Assembly: GCF_040436345.1 (NCBI RefSeq)
Contig: NC_133232.1
Span: forward strand, 28,273,315-28,337,314
Direction: 5' to 3'
DNA length: 64,000 bases
Source: Pagrus major
Taxonomy: Eukaryota > Chordata > Actinopteri > Spariformes > Sparidae
The notes beneath the pieces are model-generated. The model had not been told where the DNA came from. It made no database searches and saw nothing but the letters and a program-made list of their open reading frames with translations. Below are positions 47,501 to 60,000 of the stretch, piece after piece (positions within the stretch are counted from its first letter, which is position 1; each line of letters begins with the position of its first letter). The position numbers were made by a program, and so were the translations under genes.

Positions 47501-50500
47501 CGCACCACCTCACGGATCAGCGCTGTGTTTTCAGGACCGAACAGCCAGGGCTCGCGGCGGGGTGTGTCCAGGTGAGCGTGGGCCCTGAAGAACGGCTGGT
47601 ACGCCCCAGTCTGGTACCAACGCACCAGCAGCTCAGTGCTGGGAGACTTGAAGAAACCACCGACGTCAGCTGTGAGACAGACGGGGTCAGTGTTAAGAGT
47701 TAGAGTCAGGCAAGGTGCTTTTAGAGCCTGATGTAAAGCAAACAGCCAGAAACAACATCGTCTTGAGATCTGCCATTTTTAGAACTTTTCCGCAGGAACT
47801 GGAGGAGAATTAGATGTTATTTATTTGTACAAAATAAGCTTTATTTAATGTAGATGCATTGACATAAACACCTGATCTCCTCATGAATGTGAACTTCATG
47901 CGATATGAGTCAAATGTTTGAAGTTGTGTGACTCTGGCAGATGATTTTTAGAGTGGCGTGCTAAACAAGTTAAAGAGGGAAATGATGCATATTCTACACT
48001 TCTAGCGGTGTAACAGTAGACTGATCACACTCACCACCGCAGAAAGAGATTCCAACCAGGCCCAGGCTCAGACACATGGGGATGGAGATTTTCAGATGGT
48101 CCCACTCAGCAGCATTATCTCCGGTCCACACAGCACCTACAGACACAAACACACTTCAACACACTTGGTCCTGCACTAAAATAACCTGACAATAGGTTTC
48201 TAGCACATAACCAAACAGACTTAGAGTTCAAATCACTACAGGATCTCAATTTCTTCTCAACATATCTTACTTCAATCGTAATTCTGTTAGGTACTGGTTT
48301 TTGTATTTACTTCTTACACACTTTATATTTTTTATATTTCACTAATATTTAATATTCCATTGTCTTTATCCTCATAAAAACCTACTCGTTACCGGTTGTA
48401 CTGTACAATTATTTTGAGAATTTCCTTTGGGATTAATAAAGTTCTACCTCTAATCTTATCTAATCCAAGTTTCATTGAAGAACCAAAGGTCTTACCGTAG
48501 CGCTGTGACCCAGCAAAGAAGGCTCTGGTCAGGACAAATGGTCGCTCGACTCCTCCTGACCTCTGGATCAGACCCTCCGCCGTGGCCATTTGCTGCAGGT
48601 TGTACACAGGATAATCATTGAAGCAGAGGGGGGATTTTTATGCAAATCATCTGATTTTATAGAGGATATTTTGTTTCTCTTTCAAAGCAATTTGTGAGCT
48701 CTGACAGTGTGATCATATCACTAAGATTATTTAAATTTACTAGACTAAGATTATGTTGAAGGGCTGCTGTGTCATTTTGTTTTACTAATATTTCATAATT
48801 TGTGTTGTACTGGTTTCTGCTTGGTGAATGCATAAATACTCAACCAGACCAAAAAACAACAAAGTCTGAAATAAAAATATTGAACAGAAAGCTTCGGTTC
48901 TTTCACACAAAGAAACAGACGACCTGTGTGCACTCACCACATAGAAGCCATACAGGTTGTGGACGTCGCGGTGCTCCCAGGCTCCGTGCATGGCGTCCTT
49001 GTGCATGGTGACCTCTGGCCCATTAAAGACTGATGGCTCATTCATATCGTTCCACGTATACAGGTTCTCCATGGAACCCTGGAGAGCAGACAGGGATTGT
49101 GGATATCAGTCTCAATGCCGGACTAATTACAAAATTACTAATTAAACTTGTGAACAGATTCAATAAACCTCAGTGGAGACATTACAAAAAGACAGTAGCC
49201 AATAGCAGCAAACTGTGGCTGTAGTGGGCAGCTCCTGAGTCAAAATATGCTAATGACACTCTGTGAATAGTTGCAGTGAGCATTGAAGATTCATAACAGA
49301 GAAAGAAGTGTCCTTGATACCAGGGTTGTAAAAGTCATACTTGAGTAACAGTAAAGATAGTATTTAAATGTTACTTTGGAAAAATTGAAAGTCACCCATC
49401 ATGACTCTGATGCAGCATGTAATCTGTAAAGTTACTAGTAACTAAAGTTTTTAAATCAATGCAGTGGAGTAAAAAGTTAAATATTTGTCTCCAAAATGTA
49501 GCGGAGTGGAAGTATAAAGTAGCAGAAAAAGGAATTACTCAAGTATAGTACAAGTATTTCAAAATTGTAATTAAGTACAGTTCTTGAGTAAATGTAGTGA
49601 CATTCCATCGCTGCTTAAGACTCACCTCATACTGGTCGTAGGCGAACATGCTGGCCCACCAGGCCCTCATGTCTGCACGGGTGAAATCTGGATAGCCGGC
49701 ACTACCTGAAAAGATGTCATGCGAAAGGGAAGTAAGAGAAGTGTTCCTTGTTAGAATGAAGATCTCTGCACACCAAGAAACACTTTTTCCTCAGTGAAGA
49801 TCCAGTTCAAAAAAGTATATTTAGAGATACATTTTCTACACATTGATGTTGAGTTGTCAGTCGTCTCTTACCAGGCCAACACCAGCCCTCGTAGTCTCCC
49901 CCATCTTTATTCTTGATATAGAAACCCCGAGAGCGGATTTCATTGTGGATCTTGTAGTTGCTGTCTACTTTGATATGAGGGTCCACAATGGCAACCATCT
50001 GTAAAAACAACGGAACAAAAATTAGTAGAAAGTAAACTTTATTTTCTATTATTTCAGGTAAAGTGAGATGATATCAGCAGAATAGACACTGAAGAACCCT
50101 AAAGTTGTGGATCCTAACATTATACCTTGCGTTTCTTGTCCACCAGACCCTGCAGCATCTCCTTTGGTGATGCAAACTTGTGTGGATCCCAGGTGAAGTA
50201 ACGCTTGCCATCCGTGTGCTCGATGTCGAGCCAGATAAAGTCATAGGGGATGTCGTGCTCGTCAAAGCCTGCATCCACCGTCTGCACGTCCTCCTGGTCA
50301 TTGTAGTTCCAGCGGCACTGGTGGTAGCCCAGAGCAGAGAGGGGAGGGAACGACTGGGTGCCTGATGACGACATGAGGAGAAAAGCTGAGTGATAGGATA
50401 CTTCTATCAGGTAGTAAAACATGTTCAAATTTTATCTTGACTTTAGCATCCTAGTTAGAGATTTGACTTGTTAAGACACGTTAAAAACTGAGCGAATACC

Positions 50501-53500
50501 TTTGTGTTTAATGTCTGCATGACCAGAGTTCTATATGATTAACCAGCATTTTATTTTACGTACTGTCAAGAGCAATATGTACTACTGGTAGCACCTGGGG
50601 CTTTTCAAGGCGCGTGCTAGCTTGGCTTCACTCTGTTTCACTCGTCACGACAGCCCAGCACTGCAGGGATTTGCATTTTGACTACATCAGGGCTACCTGC
50701 TCGAAGGTGTTTCTTTAGCCAATGAGGCACTTGTTTTGAATAGTGGTCAGAAGAGCGGCTGTAAATACTCGTCGGTGCAGTATTATTGAAGAATAACAAC
50801 AGGTTTCTTAACAGTTATTTAATTTCCTATTAATTTCTCACAATAAAAGTCCCCCGATATCTAGTTATTTAAATAAAAGCTTTAATCATGAGGAAGCAAA
50901 TCCAAATGTTGGGTTTTCACCAGCAGCAACTTAACAGGACTCCTTGTAGTACAGCTGAAAGCGGATACGATGAAAGTAGCAGAATATTAGGATACAAGTC
51001 ACAAGATTCAGGTAGAAGCTACCAAAGTACTAAGAGATGAACACAGAGACTCTCTCTGATCTCCTGCACAGACAAACAAGAACGGCACAGTTTGACTCAG
51101 AGCGGCCAAAAGTGCCAATGTAAGGTATGTCCTAGAAAAAACATGGTAAAGAAAGCATTATATCTTCATATGAATGGCAAGTTGTCCAACTTCCTACCTG
51201 TGAGGGAGGCATACTGAGAGAAGATGTCTTTGGGTGTTGGTCCAAGCATAATGAAGACGTCGATGATGCCGCTTTCAGAGATCCAACGCACATCCGTCTG
51301 TGGTGTCTCACTCGAGCCCTGCACATAATCCAGCATTTTCCCAAACACAGTCTGGAGAGAGAGGAAAGTATGTGAGTGATGGACTGGGCCGGCTATTTGT
51401 GACAAAAACAGTTCAAGGAACTCAGGTGGAAGAAGAGACTTACCTTTCCAGCTGTGTTGGAGCTGATATCCACCCAGGTCTCAGCAGCATTGAGCCAGAA
51501 GATGCCCGTGGTCCGCTGGGCGTTGTGGGCCAACATGACAGGGACAGCGCCGTAAAGGGCCATGGGGTTATAAAGCTCGTACTGGAACACATCCAGGTTG
51601 TAGAGCCGATATGGATCACCATTACTGAAACAGAAGAACACTTACTCAGGCTTGATTCAATGAAGACTGTAGAGAAGACAACACTCTATGTAAAAGAACC
51701 CCTCAAATATCTTCATTTTGTATGCGAGATACAACTTGCTATTGACACTCACTCTGTTGTTTTGAGTCTGAGGGTGTCTGCGTGTTCTGGGATGCCGTAG
51801 ACGTGCTCAACCCCCGGCAACGAAAAGTCTAAACTAACAGCAGAAGGACCTGAGGAGAGAGAAACCCATGATCAGTTAGAGGAAACAAAATGGAGAGAAA
51901 AAGCCACGTAACACACAAGACTTATTTCAGAGATGATACAAAAACACAGTTCAGTTAAAATGAACCGTGACTGATAATATACGTAAGTAGGACTTACCAC
52001 TAGGTTTACTATCTGCATGCGATTTAAACGATTCCTCCCACATCCCATCTTCTACTTTCTCTTCCTCTTCTTTTGCTGTCTGGCAGGCGAACAGGGGGAA
52101 CAGACACATCATTTACAAGAGAAGAATAAGGCTGAGAGCATAGAAATGTAAAATATAGAGGAACAGAAAAGAAAGTATTTCAGAGTGTTGTACCTCGGCC
52201 TGATTTGCCGGCTCAGCCTCCTCTTTCTTCTCGCCCTCTGGGTCTGCCTGACTGCTCCATGGGAAAAAGAACGGAGGGGGAAGGGGACACAGGAGAAAGA
52301 AAGAAATGTCACCTTGGCATAGTCATGCTATCTTGTGACGACTAACAAAATGTGGGGAGTATAGTTAAACTATGACAAAAAGGAAAAGGACGTACAAACA
52401 GGGAGATTGGTGAATGCCCCCTGACTCCAAAATGACAACTAAAAAATACACTACATGGTCTTACATTACTTTAATGACAAAAGGGACTGAGCAACTCCCT
52501 ACCTTGTGGCTATTTAAAGCTAGGCATTTTGGGACAGGACCTCTTGAGGCTGCGACACGTAACACCCACAATGCTCCTTACAGAATCAAGTGCTACCCAG
52601 TGGATCCCCCGTATAACATGATGTAAAGGTGGCCATGGCATTGCACCAAAGACCCACTCAAACAAGCCTTCAACCGACAAAGGTTTGGTGCAGGATCTGC
52701 AGCAGGCAACGCACATGCAAGAGGCAGTGGAGCCAAAATGGGTTGTCGAAAGCTTGTTATGCCGTATTCATATTAAAGCGGAAAAACAAGGTTCCTGTGT
52801 CACATGTTCTGTGTTGCAGGATTCTTAGGGCAGACTCACAATCAACAATTTTAGACAAGAGATAAAAACCTTGCTGCAAAACCAAAGATATATTTTGTCC
52901 TTATTCCATACACTCTTCCTCCTTGTCACATCCTGGCGCCTACATTACCCACAAACCAGCAATGAAGAAGATCAGCTGAAGATTTAAGTGTGTTATGCTA
53001 CTCACAGCTAACCTCAAGCAGAGATGAGAAACGGGCTGCAGAGGGCCCAATCCCAATGTCCCCGCTAAAACCTTAAGCCCTGAGCCCCTCGTGGACTTAG
53101 CTGACGTCAACTGCTAAGTGTTTGAGTAAGAGAGTCTTCAAGGGGCTGAAATGGTATAAAATGAATGGGACAGCATTCAGACATTTCGCTTTACCTTGTA
53201 GGCCCTAAAGATCCCTACTAGGGCTGCAACTAACAATTATTTTCATTATCGATTAATATGTTTATCATTTTCATGATAGTAAAAAAAAAAAATACTCCAG
53301 ACCAAAAGTGACATCTTCAAATTCCTTCTTATATCCAACCAACGATCCAAAACTAAAAAACGACTCTTCATTTAGATGCTCTGATGAAGGCTCCCAGGCC
53401 AAAGCATTAACATGTTGGTTGACATGGCTAGAATAAATTGGTAAGACTGAGATTTGTCAAATCTGTCCTGAAGATTTGTGTGTGTTACCTTTACACCTTT

Positions 53501-56500
53501 GGGTATTCAGCAGTAGGGACGTATGACTTTAGTTTAGCACCACAATATAAAAGACTGGTAAGGCGCATCCTCTCAAACAATAAAAGTAGCAAATCCTGAC
53601 ATTTAAGAAGCTGGAACCAGGATGTGTTTTTGCTTGAAAAGTTACTGAAACGACTATTACTGATACTCAAACTGTGTTTTTGTAACAAACCTGGAAACAA
53701 ATGGCTCATACTTTCCCCAGGAAATGTTTTCAGTTTTGTCTCAATATGACTCACTAACACTACTCATTAATTTAGTTGCCCTCCATCTTAAATTGCAGCT
53801 ACACCACATAAATCAGTGTGGGATGGTCACAATACACCACACACACACACACAACAATATGGAGGGCTCCTACAGAACCTGTTTTTCCGCAGTAATGACA
53901 GTACGGTCAGCAGAAAAAAATGTCCCAATTTAGAGAATTATTACCTCGAAAACTGGAACGCAAACTAAAGCATAACCACAAAGAGAGATGTTGCTGTCCG
54001 GTTTGGGAACTGGGCTTCTTTGTCTGAAAATTAGACACAAACTAGCTGGTAGGAGGCAGACTACGTGTGTGTGAGGACAGAAAAGCTTTGGGTTGATGCA
54101 CCTTCTGCGACTAGCATTATTTTTCATCTACCGCGGTTAGCTCTCACTGGAAACTGAGCAAGCGTGACGAATCATTTCAGTTAACATAACTGTTCGAGAA
54201 ACAGTCAGTCATGCAGCTACAGTGTTAGATCTACTCTACGGAGATGATTTAGTAAATCAGACGCTGATTGGACAAAACAGTGGTGCACAGTTAAATCACT
54301 GGTAGGCACAGCAGACCCTACATCATTGGGTTGTATGTGTTTTTTCATGATCAGGATGATTTTTTCTTTGTTTCATGAAATAAGACAAAAAAAATCAAAC
54401 ACCTAAGTGGCTATTATTGTTTAAATGATCCTTTGAAAACATGAGGATGATAACAAGGGGCTGGACTGACCCCTTAATTCTGGTTCGAATTAAACACAGA
54501 CATGCACACACACTCACCCACGCCCCTCTCTCACTCTCAGTCACATTTATTTCAGGGTGCTTGGTGTGATGGGAGTCCCTACACTTTTTGACACTATTGG
54601 CAGCATTAGCACAAGGAACAGAATACACACTTACAAATCTTAAGGGTCTTTACCTAGAGAATACCCTCTTGATATTATCCCACACGCTAGCCACTGTGCT
54701 AGTTACTTTATAGGAGAAACTAGGATGATAGGGGAGAAGAGGACAGAACAACGAGTCAGAGACAATACTCAAAAAACAAACCATTTCATGGGAACAAAAA
54801 TAGAAAATCATCCACTGAGTGAGGACGTGGATTAAAAGAGACGGCTGGCATTTGGAAATGTGTGTTCATGCGCGGCTTCTCACGTGTCCTTGCGCATCCT
54901 CAGGTGCTCAAAGGCCAGCAGGCCGCGAGAGTTCAGCGACATCAACACGTCTCGCCCTTCCATGATGTCCAGCCGGAATGGCCTGGCGCTGACGATGACC
55001 CTCTGAGACTCCGCCCCCAGGGACAGCACAACTCCGTTCTCGTCCTGAGACAAGAGAGACAGGCTGGGGCCGAGAGAGAGAGGAAGGGGAGAGAAGGTTA
55101 AAGAGAGGATTTAGTTAGAAAAACTGAATTATTATCTACTCACTATCTGCTCCAAACTTAGAAGCTCATTTCAAATGTTGAGTTCGGCTTCACAAGAATT
55201 TAATAAAGGTAAAATGACAGCATTTCTGAGAGATGAAGCCAGAAAGCAATTATCTTAAAAGGCTGGCTCTTTTTCAAATGGGCTCCTTAGTTTCACTGGA
55301 CGAATTTATAATCAGATTTTTACACAACACGTCTTTGTCACAGCAGATATTCTGACCGATTGCAGTAGGAAAAGCACAGGTGTTCTTGTTATTTTACACC
55401 TGTACCCTCCTGAGGACCCTGACACATCAACTGTAGGCCAACGTCATGGCCATCAGTGAGCCCCTGTGGCCCTCCTTGTTGCAGTGTGTCCAGTAGCTGT
55501 TCAACTAATCAGTGCACGAGAAGAGAAGTGGAAAAAGAGCCTGTTGCCATAGTATCCATTATTTTTTTCCCTCCCAACTACATTAATGAGACATTATTGA
55601 TTAGAAGCGACTATATCAGCGATTTAGCGGTGTGCAAAAATTCTGCTTTATCTCTACAACGGTTTGGTTTCCCTTTATGAATGTCCAATACCGACTAACA
55701 CTACCTGGTGGTGTGGAGAGGGATTTTTTCTCACGCAGATGCAGGAAGTATGAGCTAGTTGGCTGTGTGCTTTAGCCTTTGAGGCGTGTTCAACTGTAGC
55801 TTTTAGGCCGAGAGGAGATGCAACAGTCAGCTTTCACCACCACCAGTTCTCTGATGTTGGTTTGGTGTATCTGGGCCTGAAAGATGACCTATTGAAATGT
55901 CTGCTGTGAGAAAGGCCTATATTATTTTTCTCTTTCTCTACTTAAACACAAAAAGGTTCCCATTTTTTCCTTGTAAAAGCAATTTTTTCTATCCAAATGT
56001 AGTTTTCAGAATATATTAGTGATTCTGGGCTAAATTAATAAAACTGACTAGGTCTGCAACTAACATTGTCAATCAATCTGTTGTTTTTTCATGATTAAAT
56101 CGATTGGTTTGGTTTAAGAGGTCAGAAAATGGTGAAAAATTACGATCAATGTTTCTCAAAGCTCAAGATGACGTCCTCAAACATCTTGTTTTGTCCACAA
56201 TCCAAAGATATTCAGTTTACGGTCATAGAGGAGTCAAGAAACCAGAAAATATTCACATTTATGAAGCTGGAATCAGAGAACCTTTCCCTTAAACTTGATG
56301 AGTCAATTATCAAAATAGTTGGCAATTTATTTAATAGTTGAAAAATAATCAAATAGTTGCTGCTCTAAAACTGACACACACAACTGTTAGGACTGCACAC
56401 AGAAAAGACCTGCCTTTTCAGTTTGACATATCAAAACCTACACCCAGCCACCCACCACCGCCACACTTTTATTAGCACCCTTGGGAGACTTACGGCTCAG

Positions 56501-58459
56501 TAGGTGGCTCCCTGATGAGCACGTCTGGGACCTCATAGCGAGGCTTCAGTGGCTTCAGCTCGTTAATCTTCACCCTCGTTATGTTTCCCTGGAGACGGTA
56601 GAGCTCGAGCAGCAGACGCACCTGAGAGGCAAACACAGAAAGAGGGGTGAGAGGGGGATGAAGGAGAAGCAAAGGAGAGTACATAGGAATTTCATTGTGA
56701 TCTCAAACACGGCAGCAGAGATCTGCACATGGGTTCAGCCAAGGGCTAGGATTATTTTAGCATTACACTTTGTTTGCCATATTAGGCATTTGGTTTTGAT
56801 ACCACAGAGAAGGGAAGCTGTTAACTTGGGCTTTCACGACAGCATGTGTATGTTCACTGAAATGTGGGAACAGACTCATCATATGGCCATAATCATAAAG
56901 ACGTAATGTTAATAAGGAGTTAGTTCTCTATGTGTGATTTACCTTGTTGTTGTCATTGATGAGCTGTAAGGTGAGTCTGGTGTTGGTCAGCTCCATGGTC
57001 TCCAGCAGGGCTCGATAGGGAGACTCGCCTGGCTTCAGAGCTCGCTGACGCCTGTTGAAAGTTTAATAACAAGAGTGGACACCAGTGATACATCAATACC
57101 TGAACGCTTTTCTTTGACCAACACTAAATTTTAATAGGTCCCATATTGTAGAAAGTTACATTTCCAGTCTTTTTTATATTATAAGGAGGTCTAGCTGCTA
57201 TTTCAATACTGTGAGTGTGAACAGATCAAAACACTCAGTCCGTATTCAGAAAATGTTCATTTAAGAGTTGGGGCAGAAACACAGTAGGCGGTGCTTGCTC
57301 AGGCCTACAAGAGCTGACCAATCAGAGCAGACTGGGCTTTTAAGGAGGGGCCCTTAAAGAGACAGTAGCTTAAATGAAGCGTTCAGACAAAGGGTGAATA
57401 AATGTTCTGCAGCAACCTGAAAATGTGCATAATATGGGACCTTGAGAGGAAGTAAATGTATTATTTTTCCATCTTCTTCTGTTGCACACTCACTTGCAGA
57501 AGGCACTCTGGTCACAGGTCTTGAAGTTGCCCTTGTCCACGGCCCATGTCCCACTGAGGCACACGGCCAGCCAGAGCAGCAAGACAGACGCCATCCTACA
57601 GAGAAAATCAAGGAGACAACCCAAGTTTAAGATGGTTCAGACCGATCACCTCTCCAGTTCATTGACTCATACATGGTTGAGTAATCGCCAAAGAGGCCCC
57701 CGGTCAAACTATAGCACGTATACAGGAGTTAAACTTATACCGACACACACGGACTTTGATCTCTGCGTGGTGGTAAAATGTGTCCTCAAATGTGAAGCCA
57801 GCGCCAGAAAATGTCACAGGCAGCTAAACCCATTTCCCGTTTCCTCATCCTGCTGCAGCCACACGGTGTTCAAAAATATTAAAACTTGTTTTTCATGTCA
57901 GAGCGGACATGTAAGGACTTATTTCTAGCCGTCATGCTCCTGTCAAAGCCGTGTGATGTGGTGTGTTTGAACTGATGCCAGGTGACAGCATTAACTAGCT
58001 AACGTATCAGCTAGCTAATGCGGGCTAAAGTTAGCTAGCATTCAATCGGAAATCTGGTCAAATACAGGAGGAAAATGGGCACACATGATTCATTTGAGGA
58101 TAATAATGTATTAGTCTTTTACAGACGGACTTATTCTTGTTTGTTTGACAGCATTGTTATCGTTTATCACATCTTCGGATAGGGAGGATGTCGAGCTAAC
58201 CTTTGCTGACAGCGGTAACGGAACAGGGAGCCTGTCAAGCCGCTAATTCAATTGGGGGGTGATCTCGACTTTTCCATAATGATTTTCCGTTGCGGCCATT
58301 AAAGCTTGAAACAGTGACTTTGCCTAAACGCCCACTAAGTGTGCACCCACAGCGATAATCTCTGGCCTCTCACACGCCGATAATAAATCAAATAAATGAT
58401 AAAAATTCACAATGAAACTGCGGACCTGCTTTGTCTTACCTCTCAGTGAAGGCGGCCAT
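44517..58459 (-). CDS. ganab: Neutral alpha-glucosidase AB, glucosidase II alpha subunit
   Basis: This ER-lumen GH31 enzyme trims the two inner glucoses of N-glycans and feeds the calnexin cycle. Exons in transcript order: 58440-58459, 57494-57595, 56943-57051, 56494-56621, 54884-55063, 54654-54719 (cassette), 52194-52251, 51998-52079, 51753-51849, 51444-51624, 51198-51351, 50126-50361, 49872-49998, 49626-49705, 48938-49078, 48496-48592, 48035-48136, 47426-47669, 47119-47183, 46696-46772, 46514-46588, 46268-46381, 46029-46138, 45806-45906 and 44517-44626. All phases agree. They give 951 residues, or 929 without the cassette (human 966/944). A signal peptide ([20 protein letters not shown], cleavage near TWA-VD) and the Cys motif TCDQSAFC lead the protein. 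Nucleophile Asp551 lies in WNDMNEPS and acid/base Asp626 in [11 protein letters not shown]. There is no KDEL tail; the family is retained through the beta subunit. Confidence 0.96.
44720..44850. repeat. Fragment of a dispersed GTAATC/GTAACG repeat
   Basis: The sequence TTGGGGGTAATCACTTTTCA followed by GGTAACGGGTAACGTAACAC and AAGTAATCCGTCACTG has the look of a common teleost repeat. It lies in the last ganab intron. The ends are approximate. Confidence 0.4.
48405..48470. repeat. Possible LINE 3' tail fragment
   Basis: TTTCCTTTGGGATTAATAAA followed by GTTCTACCTCTAATCTTATC resembles the 3' ends of teleost non-LTR retrotransposons, which finish in a GGGATTAATAAAGT motif and short tandem repeats. 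It lies in ganab intron 16. Confidence 0.4.
49330..49615. repeat. Dispersed repeat (ACTTGAGTA / TACTCAAGTA type)
   Basis: Segments CAGTGGAGTAAAAAGT, GGAGTGGAAGTATAAAGTAG and ATTACTCAAGTATAGTACAA form a common teleost repeat. Its reverse complement is recognisable inside the element at 21349-21979. It lies in ganab intron 14. Confidence 0.5.
53219..53675. repeat. GGGCTGCAAC element, copy interrupted by other sequence
   Basis: The left end AGGGCTGCAACTAACAATTA continues to about 53365. The later interior segment of the family (ACATTTAAGAAGCTGGAACC) reappears near 53598. The 230 bases between do not match the family, so an insertion or rearrangement is likely. It lies in ganab intron 6. Confidence 0.5.
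54654..54719 (-). other. ganab: Conserved 66-nt cassette exon of ganab
   Basis: The acceptor CATCCTAG and the donor AG|GTAAAG flank 66 bases. These add 22 residues, read as [18 protein letters not shown] plus VFSR. Human GANAB isoform 2 differs from isoform 1 by a 22-residue insert at the same place with a similar sequence (FSDKV...SIWDKIKNLFSR). Inclusion and skipping both keep the frame: the preceding exon leaves two bases, completed as Ser or Thr by the next exon. Confidence 0.85.
56048..56367. repeat. GGGCTGCAAC element, most complete copy
   Basis: The left end CTAGGTCTGCAACTAACATT and the right end GTTGCTGCTCTA are inverted repeats. The interior contains TCAGAAAATGGTGAAAAATT and CATCTTGTTTTGTCCACAAT. 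This is an abundant teleost non-autonomous element, usually classed with hAT; that class is from memory. It lies in ganab intron 4. Confidence 0.75.
57136..57442. repeat. MITE with perfect AGGTCCCATATT ends
   Basis: The 12-base terminus AGGTCCCATATT is exactly mirrored by AATATGGGACCT. The 307-bp interior is non-coding and includes TGACCAATCAGAGCAGACTG. It lies in ganab intron 2. Confidence 0.85.
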
Positions 58460-58820
58460 CTTGACTATGTTCCCGTTTGACTCCGCCCATTTCACTCCGC
58501 AACAAAGATCGTTAAAAAAGTAAGATTCTCAACCGAGATTCTCAAAAAAAAAAAGATCTCTCTAAAACCTTTAAATGTGAATTAAATCATCCAGATTGCA
58601 ACATTTACTTTGTGTAGTTTTATTTTCTTTCTTTATAAAGACGTTATCTTGTTATCAGATTGGGGATAAAGGGAGGATTTATGTGAACTTCCTATGAATA
58701 TTCATCCTCTCAGGCACGGACACGTCATCGCCGAGCTCCAGTCAGTGAAGTGCACACATTTGTCCTGGATTGATTTCCAACCAATGCAACGTAGAAGTGG
58801 TGGGAACACGTGTACAGTCT

Positions 58821-58841
58821 AATGCAATGCAATGCAATGCA
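58821..58841. repeat. (AATGC)n microsatellite
   Basis: Four consecutive AATGC units between ganab and ints5. Confidence 0.85.
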
Positions 58842-59461
58842 ACGAATAAACCCTGCAATAAATCTGAAGAATATTTTAAAATATTAGTCTTATTTTGTCC
58901 TTCCTAATTATGACCAAGGGTGTTTCCATTATTCTGTCCAAACCCTCAGTGGTTTACAAGGACTCCTATAAGGGGCTGCAAGATCATTACCAGGATGTAA
59001 AATACAGAAAAGACAGATTCTCTTACACATTATTGTGCTTATTTTGTAGTATTTTCTTATGAACTATGGTATAGTTTTACTTTTCGAAAAACCTCTGAGG
59101 TTTATTCGAATGCAACTGGCTCGGAGGAATAAACAGTTCCCAGCAATTTAGATCTTAGTGTTAAAGTATTAAGGAATAACAAACAAAAGAGGTTGGAAAC
59201 CACTGTCTTAGAGGATTTACAGGCTGTACATTTAAACAGGCTCTGATCACTTTAATCACCAACAGAGACTTTAATCGCAAAGAGAGTCCTGTCATAACAC
59301 ATTTTAACCTCAACACGGTTGCTCAATTCATGACACATTCTAGTAACAGATGAAGATTTATTTGTAAAGTGGTTGAAACAACATAAGAAATGCAAAGCGT
59401 GTTTGTGGCCACACATTAAGAACATGAACAGTCTGAAAATGATGCAAAACAGACAGAAAGT

Positions 59462-59702
59462 TAAAGTTGCACTTTGTAGTTTTGGGGAAGACATCTTAAT
59501 CAGAAGAGAAAGATCTTCATTGACTGATTTTTTATGCGTCAACAAACTCTTGGTTTTCATTACTGAATAAACCGAGAACAGCTTGTTTATTCAGTTACAG
59601 AAAAAATAAATATTTCTCATTTTGTATTATTACCTCATTAATATTGTAAATATAAAAATTCTGAGTTTGAATTCGTTCTCCAAAACAACATAGTACCTCT
59701 TC
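59462..59702. repeat. MITE-like element, family A copy 3 (internally deleted)
   Basis: The left end TAAAGTTGCACTTTGTAGTT continues AGATCTTCATTGACTGATTT as in copy 2. The right half (GTATTATTACCTCATTAATA) also matches copy 2. About 110 bases of the interior are missing. Confidence 0.75.
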
Positions 59703-59854
59703 AAGTTGTTATTTTCTAACCGATATGACACATTAAGGCTTTATTTTGTGTGGAGCAAATTCTGTTTTCACAGAATATACGTGTGGCATTTCTTTTGTCC
59801 AAATAACAAATAGTTAGAAATGTATCATGTCTACAAATATGGTACAAAAAGGTA

Positions 59855-59874
59855 TACACACACACACACACACA
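59855..59874. repeat. (CA)n microsatellite
   Basis: About ten CA units just downstream of ints5. Confidence 0.85.
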
Positions 59875-59964
59875 TGCATACAGCTATACTTGTATGAAAC
59901 TGAACTACAGTGATGGCAACTTTGCAGTCCACTCATAGAGCACACAGACATTGAATAGTCTCTA

Positions 59965-59970
59965 TTTATT
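59965..59970 (-). terminator. Candidate ints5 poly(A) signal
   Basis: Minus-strand AATAAA lies only about 31 bases past the ints5 stop codon, which would give a very short 3' UTR. A later signal is possible. Confidence 0.4.
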
Positions 59971-60000
59971 CCCTCTTCAAAGTTTGCTCCCCATTAACCT

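Larger units (their letters stand above)
58460..60000. other. ganab promoter side and ints5 3' end
   Basis: About 1.5 kb separates the two tandem minus-strand genes. The bases just above 58459 (AAGATGGCCGCC at the start codon) form the ganab start context. No TATA box was recognised. The rest contains an (AATGC)n run, MITE family A copy 3 and a CA repeat, and no coding sequence. Confidence 0.5.
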
